Assembly (NCBI GenBank): GCA_900316025.1
Contig: ONBJ01000013.1
Location: 9,883-43,179, forward strand
Direction of reading: 5' to 3'
DNA from: an uncultured Eubacteriales bacterium
GTDB lineage: Bacteria; Bacillota; Clostridia; Oscillospirales; Acutalibacteraceae
DNA length: 33,297 bases
Below the pieces are notes generated by a model. That model was not told where the DNA came from. It worked only from the letters and a program-made list of their open reading frames with translations, and searched no databases. The first letter of the stretch is position 1, and every line of letters starts with the position of its first letter. Positions 26,317 to 33,297 of this stretch are shown here, in pieces. The position numbers and the translations under genes were made by a program.

Positions 26317-27081
26317 ATGACTAAGGTTATTGCGATAGCCAATCAGAAAGGCGGAGTTGGAAAAACAACTACGGCTGTAAATCTTGCAGCGGCTCTCGGT
26401 GTGAACGGCAAGAAAACTTTGCTTGTAGATATAGACCCTCAGGGAAACTCAACCAGCGGTGTTGGCATAGATAAAAGTCAGTTGAAATATACTACATACG
26501 ACCTCCTTGTAGATGAAGTTGAGGTCAAGGACATAATCCTTGAAACGAACTTCAAATGTCTGAGTATACTTCCTGCGAGCATAAATCTTGCGGCTGCCGA
26601 GCTTGAAATAGCTTCAAAGCCGAAGAGAGAAGCTTTGCTGAAAAACGGAATTACTCCTGTAAGGGGAGAGTATGATTATATAATTATAGATTGTCCTCCC
26701 TCTCTGGGACTTGTAACTACTAATGCACTTTGCTTTTGTGACACTATACTTGTTCCGATTCAGTGCGAGTATTATGCACTGGAGGGACTGTCACAGCTTA
26801 TGAATACGGTAAGACGTGTAAAAAGACAGTATAACAGCAAGCTTGATATGGAAGGTGTTCTGCTTACTATGTACGACGGCAGACTTAACTTAACTCAGCA
26901 GGTTGTGGACGAGGTAAAAAAGTATTTCCCCAGAAAGGTATTTTCGACTGTTATTCCGAGAAGTGTACGTCTTTCGGAAGCTCCCAGCTTCGGTATGCCC
27001 ATTATGTATTATGACAAGTCAGGTAAAGGCAGTCTTGCATATATGGCACTGGCAAAGGAAATAATAAGAAACAATTCTTAA
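26317..27081 (+). CDS. parA: Chromosome partitioning ATPase ParA (Soj)
   Basis: 254 residues. Deviant Walker A KGGVGKTT at 11-18, the A' motif [11 protein letters not shown] near 39-49 and Walker [11 protein letters not shown] near 120-129 define the MinD/ParA family. The short N-terminus without HTH marks the chromosomal Soj type. ATP-bound dimers coat the nucleoid; ParB at parS drives their release and so moves origins, and Soj also acts on DnaA. ATG at 26317 behind ATAGGAG. It has its own promoter and lies 113 nt before parB, with parS sites on both sides. Confidence 0.97.
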   Translation: MTKVIAIANQKGGVGKTTTAVNLAAALGVNGKKTLLVDIDPQGNSTSGVGIDKSQLKYTTYDLLVDEVEVKDIILETNFKCLSILPASINLAAAELEIASKPKREALLKNGITPVRGEYDYIIIDCPPSLGLVTTNALCFCDTILVPIQCEYYALEGLSQLMNTVRRVKRQYNSKLDMEGVLLTMYDGRLNLTQQVVDEVKKYFPRKVFSTVIPRSVRLSEAPSFGMPIMYYDKSGKGSLAYMALAKEIIRNNS

Positions 27082-27097
27082 AAAACGGTATTTTTCC

Positions 27098-27106
27098 TGA
27101 TATAAT
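27098..27106 (+). promoter_or_regulatory. Extended -10 promoter of parB
   Basis: TGATATAAT, the same sequence as before parA, 88 nt before the parB start. The predicted transcription start falls at or just before parS site 5. The -35 region is TTAAAA-like and weak. Confidence 0.5.
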
Positions 27107-27113
27107 TTAAAGT

Positions 27114-27129
27114 TGTTTCACGTGAAACA
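27114..27129. promoter_or_regulatory. parS site 5 (parB promoter)
   Basis: TGTTTCACGTGAAACA, perfect, starting 8 nt after the -10 box of the probable parB promoter. ParB bound here would cover the transcription start. Confidence 0.95.
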
Positions 27130-27194
27130 ATGACAAACAAATTAAATATGTTATTCCGAGAATATATGACAGGCAGAGAAAGGAGGAAAAATGT

Positions 27195-28085
27195 ATGGCT
27201 TCAAAACTCAAAAGAAGCGGACTTGGAAAAGGTCTTGACGCTATTTTCATAGAGAACGAACCTGAGGAATCGGGAAGTACAGTTACTCTGAAAATATCTG
27301 AAATCGAGCCTAACAAATCCCAGCCAAGACGTGAGTTTGACGAAACAGCACTTGCAGAGCTTGCGGAATCCATATCCCAGCACGGTGTATTGCAGCCGCT
27401 TCTGGTAAGACCCATAGCAGACGGCGGTTATCAGATAGTAGCAGGGGAAAGACGGTGGCGTGCAAGCCGTATGGCAGGACTTACGGAAGTTCCCGTTGTG
27501 ATAAAGGAGCTTACCGACAAGGAAACAATGGAGTTTGCTCTTATAGAAAATCTTCAGAGAGAGGATTTGAACCCTGTTGAAGAAGCTATGGGGTTCAGAC
27601 AGCTTATTGATGAATACAGTATGTCGCAGGAACAGCTTTCAAAAATTGTAGGGAAGTCAAGACCATCTATAGCTAATGCATTAAGACTTTTAAATCTTCC
27701 CGAAGATATACTGAAACTTGTAGGCAAGGGGAAAATATCGGCAGGTCACGCAAGAACACTGCTAAGTCTGAAAAACTATGACGATATGCTCAGATGTGCG
27801 GAAATCTGCGTTGAACAGGAAATTTCCGTAAGAGAGCTTGAAAGAATGGTAAAGAAGCTTAATGCAGAGGCTGAAAAATCCGACAGCGACAAAAAGGAAA
27901 AGCCTGCTAAAAAAGAAAAAAGGCTTTCATATTATGACGAGGTGGAGCTTTCGCTTAACGAGCATTTAGGACGTAAGGTAAATGTGACGGGTGACGAAAA
28001 AAACAAGGGAGTTCTTGAAATAGAGTTCTACAGTAAGGAAGACCTTTTCGAGCTTGCACAGCTTTTAGGCAAAAACTATATGTAA
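27195..28085 (+). CDS. parB: Chromosome partitioning protein ParB (Spo0J)
   Basis: 296 residues. The N-terminal KRSGLGKGLDAIF is the ParA-stimulating peptide. Next are the CTP-binding ParB/Srx-like domain with GERRWRAS at 84-91 and ENLQREDLNP at 118-127, the parS-reading HTH (MSQEQLSKIVGKSRPSIANA, with Arg156), and a C-terminal dimer domain after a Lys-rich linker. ParB loads at parS, slides as a CTP clamp and recruits SMC. ATG at 27195 behind AAAGGAGG. The five parS sites within 7 kb are its likely targets. Confidence 0.97.
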   Translation: MASKLKRSGLGKGLDAIFIENEPEESGSTVTLKISEIEPNKSQPRREFDETALAELAESISQHGVLQPLLVRPIADGGYQIVAGERRWRASRMAGLTEVPVVIKELTDKETMEFALIENLQREDLNPVEEAMGFRQLIDEYSMSQEQLSKIVGKSRPSIANALRLLNLPEDILKLVGKGKISAGHARTLLSLKNYDDMLRCAEICVEQEISVRELERMVKKLNAEAEKSDSDKKEKPAKKEKRLSYYDEVELSLNEHLGRKVNVTGDEKNKGVLEIEFYSKEDLFELAQLLGKNYM

Positions 28086-28137
28086 ATAGTTTGAATATAA
28101 ACAAGTCAGTTATTGAAATAAGGAGATGTAGATTTAT

Positions 28138-29415
28138 ATGCTGGATATAAAATTTTTAAGGGAAAATCCCGATGTGGTAAAGGAAAATATCAGAAAGAAA
28201 TTTCAGGACAGCAAGCTTGTACTTGTAGACGAGGTTATCGAGCTTGACAAAAAGAGCAGAGCTGCTCAGCAGGAAGCAGACTCACTTCGTGCGAACAGAA
28301 ACAAGTTTTCAAAGCAGATAGGGGCATTGATGGCTCAGGGCAAAAAGGACGAGGCTCAGGAGCTTAAAAACAAGGTTACAGAGCAGGCTGAAAAGCTCCA
28401 GAAACTTCAGGAAGAAGAAGTTAAGCTTCAGGAAGAAATAACAAAGCGTATGATGGTTATTCCAAACATAATAGACCCGTCCGTTCCAATAGGCAAGGAC
28501 GACAGCGAAAACGTGGAAATCGAAAAATTCGGCGAGCCTGTTGTTCCTGATTTTGAAGTTCCGTATCATACCGATATTATGGAAAAGTTCAACGGAATTG
28601 ACCTTGACAGTGCCAGAAGTGTTGCAGGAAACGGTTTCTACTATCTTATGGGTGATATTGCAAGACTTCATTCTGCGGTTATTTCATATGCACGTGATTT
28701 TATGATAGACAGAGGATTTACCTACTGTGTACCTCCCTTTATGATAAGGAGCAACGTTGTTACAGGTGTTATGAGCTTTGCCGAAATGGACGCTATGATG
28801 TATAAAATTGAGGGTGAGGACTTGTACCTTATCGGAACAAGTGAGCATTCAATGATAGGCAAATTCATAGATACAATGAACAAGGAAGAAGATTTGCCCT
28901 ATACATATACAAGCTATTCGCCCTGCTTCCGTAAGGAAAAGGGTGCTCACGGAATAGAGGAACGTGGAGTATACAGAATACACCAGTTTGAAAAGCAGGA
29001 AATGATAGTTGTATGCAAACCCGAAGACAGCAAAATGTGGTTTGACAAGCTCTGGAAAAATACAGTTGACCTTTTCCGTTCGCTGGATATTCCTGTAAGA
29101 ACTCTTGAATGCTGTTCAGGTGACCTTGCAGACCTTAAAGTAAAATCTATTGATGTTGAAGCATGGTCGCCCAGACAGAAGAAGTACTTCGAGGTTGGAA
29201 GCTGTTCAAACCTTGGTGACGCTCAGGCAAGAAGGCTCAAAATAAGAGTTAAGGGAAAGAATGGAAAATATTTTGCTCATACCCTTAACAATACCGTTGT
29301 TGCACCTCCCAGAATGCTTATAGCATTCCTTGAAAACAATCTCAATGCAGACGGTTCTGTAAGTATTCCTGCTGCACTTCGTCCTTATATGGGTGGAAAA
29401 GAATTTATAAAATAA
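28138..29415 (+). CDS. serS: Seryl-tRNA synthetase (divergent motifs)
   Basis: 425 residues. The N-terminal coiled-coil arm (about 30-105, rich in Lys/Glu/Gln) holds the long arm of tRNA-Ser. The class II catalytic core follows: TSE at 234-236 in place of the usual TAE serine-binding motif, motif 2 CFRKEKGAHGIEERG near 263-277 with HQF at 282-284, and motif 3 VGSCSNLGDAQARR then HTLNNTVVAPPRMLIAFLEN. The usual bacterial forms are ESSSCSN-like and HTLNGSGLAVGR, so this is a divergent branch. ATG at 28138 behind AAGGAGATG. Only 52 nt separate it from parB, too short for a T-box leader. A strong terminator follows. Confidence 0.93.
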   Translation: MLDIKFLRENPDVVKENIRKKFQDSKLVLVDEVIELDKKSRAAQQEADSLRANRNKFSKQIGALMAQGKKDEAQELKNKVTEQAEKLQKLQEEEVKLQEEITKRMMVIPNIIDPSVPIGKDDSENVEIEKFGEPVVPDFEVPYHTDIMEKFNGIDLDSARSVAGNGFYYLMGDIARLHSAVISYARDFMIDRGFTYCVPPFMIRSNVVTGVMSFAEMDAMMYKIEGEDLYLIGTSEHSMIGKFIDTMNKEEDLPYTYTSYSPCFRKEKGAHGIEERGVYRIHQFEKQEMIVVCKPEDSKMWFDKLWKNTVDLFRSLDIPVRTLECCSGDLADLKVKSIDVEAWSPRQKKYFEVGSCSNLGDAQARRLKIRVKGKNGKYFAHTLNNTVVAPPRMLIAFLENNLNADGSVSIPAALRPYMGGKEFIK

Positions 29416-29425
29416 TCTTCACACT

Positions 29426-29462
29426 GAAAGGTGTTGCTTTAAGCTTCACCTTTCTTTTTTTG
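29426..29462 (+). terminator. Terminator after serS
   Basis: GAAAGGTG/CACCTTTC, an 8-bp stem whose 13-nt loop can itself pair (AAGCTT), followed by a run of T (29455-29461). It starts 11 nt past the serS stop. Confidence 0.88.
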
Positions 29463-29490
29463 TTTTACGCTTGTTCTGCGGTTCACACAA

Positions 29491-29648
29491 ACATAAAGTT
29501 TAGGTCAAGCCTTTTCAAAGGCTTGCGGGTCAAGGGCAGAGCCCTGCGGTTTCCAAAGGCAGAGCCTTTGGCGGGTCAAGGGCAGAGCCCTGCGGTTTCC
29601 AAAGGCAGAAGCCTTTGGTCAGGATTTTTAAGGGCGAAGCCCTTAAAC
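29491..29648 (+). repeat. Modular hairpin repeat, copy 7 (tandem duplication)
   Basis: Plus orientation: CATAAAGTTTAGG lead, AAGCCTTTTCAAAGGCTT, then a 46-bp block with AGGGC-AGA-GCCCT and CCAAAGGC-AGA-GCCTTTGG present twice in tandem (from about 29525 and 29571), then AAGGGC-GAA-GCCCTT. The second block has one extra A in its loop. It is the longest copy. It ends three bases before the -35 box of the guaB promoter. Confidence 0.9.
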
Positions 29649-29650
29649 TA

Positions 29651-29679
29651 TTGACAAAGTGTCGTTTAATCGTTATAAT
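29651..29679 (+). promoter_or_regulatory. Consensus sigma-A promoter of guaB
   Basis: TTGACA, exactly 17 bp, TATAAT: a perfect consensus promoter. Its 5' side abuts hairpin-repeat copy 7. After the -10 box, ATCGATACA and TGTGTCGAT (29678-29715) form an imperfect inverted repeat in the leader that might be a control site. Confidence 0.88.
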
Positions 29680-29700
29680 CGATACAATAACCAAAAATAA

Positions 29701-31218
<1,518 letters not shown>

Positions 31219-31248
31219 ACTTTAATTATTAAGGAAGGTTATGATGTT

Positions 31249-31683
31249 ATGAAAATGGATAATCCTATTGCAAAGATTTTAGTTCCGATAATTTTGTTGA
31301 TAGGCGGTATTGTATTTCTTGTTCTCGGAATAAATGCTCTTACAGCTGTAAATTCTTTTACAGAGATTTCTGCTGTTGTTTCAAAGATAGAAATTCAGCA
31401 GAGTGCTGACCCTGACGAAAGTCCTTCAAGCACAATATATGTTAAGTATAAGATGAACGGCAAGGAATATAACGAAATTTTGCAGTTTTCAGGCAGCGAC
31501 TATACAGAAGGGGAAACAGTAAAGGTATTATGTGACCCGAACAATCCCTCATATGTTACGGGAGCAACTATGACAAGTTCGATAATTTACATAGTAATAG
31601 GTGCTGTAATGGCTCTTATAGGACTTGGTATAGGTGTAAGTCCGTTTGTGTTTGTATGGCTTGGAAGAAGACAGAGTATGTAA
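31249..31683 (+). CDS. DUF3592 domain membrane protein
   Basis: 144 residues. Two hydrophobic helices (about 9-30 and 110-137) flank an extracytoplasmic beta-rich domain of about 75 residues with IYVKYKMNGKEYNEILQFSG and GETVKVLCDPNNPSYV, the pattern of DUF3592 proteins. Function is unknown. ATG at 31249 is 10 nt after AAGGAAGG; ATG codons at 31241 and 31244 are in other registers or lead to an early stop. It may be read through from guaB. A strong terminator follows 12 nt past its stop. Confidence 0.8.
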   Translation: MKMDNPIAKILVPIILLIGGIVFLVLGINALTAVNSFTEISAVVSKIEIQQSADPDESPSSTIYVKYKMNGKEYNEILQFSGSDYTEGETVKVLCDPNNPSYVTGATMTSSIIYIVIGAVMALIGLGIGVSPFVFVWLGRRQSM

Positions 31684-31695
31684 TATAAATAATTT

Positions 31696-31728
31696 GCCCT
31701 GATACCGCTAAGCGGTATCAGGGCTTTT
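31696..31728 (+). terminator. Terminator after the DUF3592 gene
   Basis: GCCCTGATACCGC/GCGGTATCAGGGC, a perfect 13-bp stem with a TAA loop, then TTTTG. The core matches the hairpin at 26056, and both stand 15-20 nt before a hairpin-repeat copy. Confidence 0.85.
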
Positions 31729-31737
31729 GTATCTGGC

Positions 31738-31826
31738 GTTAAAGGGTTTCACCCTTAAAAATCCTGACGAGGGCTCTGCCCTCGACCCGCAAGCCTTTGA
31801 AAAGGCTTGACCTAAACTTTATGTTT
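31738..31826 (-). repeat. Modular hairpin repeat, copy 8
   Basis: Minus orientation: CATAAAGTTTAGG lead, AAGCCTTTTCAAAGGCTT, GAGGGC-AGA-GCCCTC, TTAAGGGTGAAACCCTTTAA-type stem. It lies between the convergent DUF3592 and AEC permease genes and ends about 20 nt from the permease stop codon. Flank TTTTTGTACGTCA is shared with copy 6. Confidence 0.9.
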
Positions 31827-31846
31827 TTTGTACGTCAGGGTTTTAG

Positions 31847-32779
31847 CTAATTTGTAAGCATCTGCGAAACTGACACTATACAGGACATTGTAACTATTGA
31901 AAGTATGGTTGACAGCGAAACAAGATTTACCGAAAGCTCCGTATCCTTTTCAAACTTTGTGGCGAACATAGTGGTAGTAGCTGCTGTGGGAGCACTTGCG
32001 GCTATTGCTATTGATATAAGTATGTTTCCTTTTATTCCGATTAAGAGCATAGCTGTAATGCAGATAACAGGAATTACCACAAGCCTAAGTCCCGAAGCCA
32101 GCCACGCTTTGCCGTCTTTCAATCCCGTTGTTATCTGAGTTTTGGAAAGGTAATATCCGATTATAAGCATAGGAACAGGTGTATTTAAAGAAGCAAGATA
32201 TTTTACAGGTTCTCTGACAACAACGGGAAGCTTTATTGAAAACAGGAAAATTATTAAAGAAACTGTAACTCCTATGATACCGGGGTTAAAGATAAGACTT
32301 TTAATTGAAAGATTTTTGATGTTTCCGCTCATACAGACAACACCGTAGCTCCATACAACTATATTGAAAATTCCGATAAAAGCCGCACCGTAAAGGACAC
32401 CCTCCTGACCGATTATAGCCTGCTGGAGAGGAAGGGACATAAAACCGCAGTTGGAAAAAATCGCTCCGAACTTAAGTACGGCATTTTTGCTTGCGTCACC
32501 ATTTCGGAAAATAATACCTGAAAGTATTATTGAGATGATATGGACTGATATGGCACAAATTGCGGTAATTCCTAAGTTTGCGAGTATTGACGGGTTGAAA
32601 TCTATCTGATAAGCATTTATCATTACGCAGGGAGTAACTATGTACAGTACTATGTCCGTCATACGTTTTGATGATATGTCTTCTATGAACCCGAATTTTC
32701 CGCATAAATATCCTATACCTATAAGTATGAAAAGGATAACAACCTGTTCGCTTACGGTAAAAAAGTAATCTAACAACAA
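31847..32779 (-). CDS. AEC family permease (auxin efflux carrier-like)
   Basis: 310 residues with about ten membrane helices in two halves, as in the AEC (auxin efflux carrier) family. The first half has GIGYLCGKFGFI and YIVTPCVMINAY, with the helix-breaking TPC, and the second half has the matching ASAPTAATTTMFATKF. Bacterial members move malate, malonate and other organic acids or amino acids; the substrate here is not known. Start TTG at 32779, about 10 nt after AAGGAG (a second TTG follows directly). It converges on the DUF3592 gene and stands alone after a terminator. Confidence 0.88.
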   Translation of the reverse strand: MLLDYFFTVSEQVVILFILIGIGYLCGKFGFIEDISSKRMTDIVLYIVTPCVMINAYQIDFNPSILANLGITAICAISVHIISIILSGIIFRNGDASKNAVLKFGAIFSNCGFMSLPLQQAIIGQEGVLYGAAFIGIFNIVVWSYGVVCMSGNIKNLSIKSLIFNPGIIGVTVSLIIFLFSIKLPVVVREPVKYLASLNTPVPMLIIGYYLSKTQITTGLKDGKAWLASGLRLVVIPVICITAMLLIGIKGNILISIAIAASAPTAATTTMFATKFEKDTELSVNLVSLSTILSIVTMSCIVSVSQMLTN

Positions 32780-32816
32780 ATCAGAACATCTCCTTGATAA
32801 ATATTACAGAAAAAAT

Positions 32817-32851
32817 TTTAAGCCTTGCTGTGAAAAAAAGCAAGGCTTAAA
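32817..32851 (-). terminator. Terminator after the right-edge gene
   Basis: A 13-bp perfect stem TTTAAGCCTTGCT/AGCAAGGCTTAAA with a 9-nt loop. On the minus strand it is followed by ATTTTTT. It separates the right-edge gene from the AEC permease gene. Confidence 0.85.
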
Positions 32852-32858
32852 TTTTAAT

Positions 32859-33297
32859 TTATTGAATATTTATATTATTTTTTTTTTTAAGAATTTTCTT
32901 TACCTGTTCAGCAAATTCTGCCGATGAAATGCCCTTGCTTTCGTTATTCTTTGCTACATTAAGGATTGCTGCGGTTATGTCGTCCATATCGAATTTATCG
33001 TTTTCTTCAAATGAAATTAACGGACTTTTATCAACCGTTGTAACAACAGGCTTAGTATTTTCAACGTACTTACCACGTACCGTAACTGTTGCAGGCTCAA
33101 CATCAAAGCTGCCCTCAAGAGGAACGTCCAAATCGTCAACGCTCTTGTTTGAATTATCTTCGAGCTGTTCGCTGAGAGTAAAGCTGCCTGTAAGAGGTTT
33201 TTCATCTTCAAGACCAAAGACACCACCGATAGGGTCGGTACAGTTTTCATCAATGACAACGCTTGAAAGGTCAACAGGCTTCTGAGTTTTATTGATT
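32859..33297 (-). CDS. Hypothetical protein, C-terminal part (runs off the window)
   Basis: The minus-strand frame is open from the right edge to TAA at 32859, so at least 146 residues are visible and the true start lies outside; internal start codons are not preceded by a ribosome site that I would trust. The visible part is acidic and repetitive: EKPLTGSFTLSEQLED and DVPLEGSFDVEPATV are imperfect copies about 25 residues apart, and PVDLSSVVIDEN precedes them. The last 45 residues (DMDDITAAILNVAKNNESKG onward) look like a helical, basic-ending domain. There is no visible membrane segment. I do not recognise the family. Confidence 0.7.
   Translation of the reverse strand, partial: INKTQKPVDLSSVVIDENCTDPIGGVFGLEDEKPLTGSFTLSEQLEDNSNKSVDDLDVPLEGSFDVEPATVTVRGKYVENTKPVVTTVDKSPLISFEENDKFDMDDITAAILNVAKNNESKGISSAEFAEQVKKILKKKNNINIQ

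Noticed and set aside
28086-28137. T-box leader before serS
   Set aside because: The gap is only 52 nt with no room for specifier loop and antiterminator, and no T-box sequence is seen.
29525-29618. Possible CRISPR array (tandem 46-bp units)
   Set aside because: Only two units without unique spacers, each made of palindromes found elsewhere; no cas genes.

Overview
The window is the chromosomal replication-origin region of a low-GC Gram-positive bacterium, most likely a gut or rumen clostridium of the Ruminococcus/Oscillospiraceae kind. The gene order (gyrA, gyrB, remB, recF, S4 protein, dnaN, dnaA | rpmH, rnpA, yidD, yidC, jag, mnmE, mnmG, rsmG, noc-like, parA, parB) is the classic Firmicutes origin order. 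Frequent TTG starts, strong AGGAGG-type ribosome sites and protein features such as RemB and a Noc-like protein agree with this. The genus is inferred from general resemblance, not from a search.

Layout. From 1 to 17.3 kb nearly everything is on the minus strand: a terminator and an IS200/IS605-like hairpin at the left edge; an NSS symporter-azlC-azlD operon; a DHHW/MBOAT pair for O-acylating a surface polysaccharide; a tRNA-Pro with anticodon AGG; a dCMP deaminase; gyrA; a thioesterase; a YcxB-like membrane protein; gyrB; two related zinc-ribbon membrane proteins; remB, recF, S4 protein, dnaN; then dnaA. From 17.7 kb to 31.7 kb everything is on the plus strand: the rpmH-rnpA-yidD-yidC-jag cluster, mnmE-mnmG-rsmG, a Noc-like ParB paralogue, parA, parB, serS, guaB and a DUF3592 protein. 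The right end returns to the minus strand with an AEC permease and a hypothetical gene that runs off the window. Transcription diverges from the dnaA-rpmH gap, so replication forks should leave in both directions with the genes co-directional.

Origin and segregation. The dnaA-dnaN gap holds a row of five DnaA-trio triplets next to a G-run, which is the signature of a Bacillus-type unwinding element, followed by two long inverted repeats. Good DnaA boxes are scarce. Five perfect 16-bp parS sites lie between 20.6 and 27.1 kb, one inside mnmG and one at the probable transcription start of parB. Together with parA, parB and the Noc-like protein they form a compact segregation module on one side of oriC.

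The least ordinary feature is a family of modular hairpin repeats: eight copies in 33 kb, all in gaps between genes. Each is assembled from two to four short palindromes (AAGCCTTT, GAGGGC, CCAAAGGC and AAGGGC stems). The stems vary in a compensatory way, the middle module is swapped between copies, one copy carries a tandem duplication, one supplies the remB stop codon, one sits next to the gyrA ribosome site and one lies in the dnaA-rpmH gap. Two copies also share an extra terminator-like hairpin and flank. No transposase is associated. I know of no name for this family.
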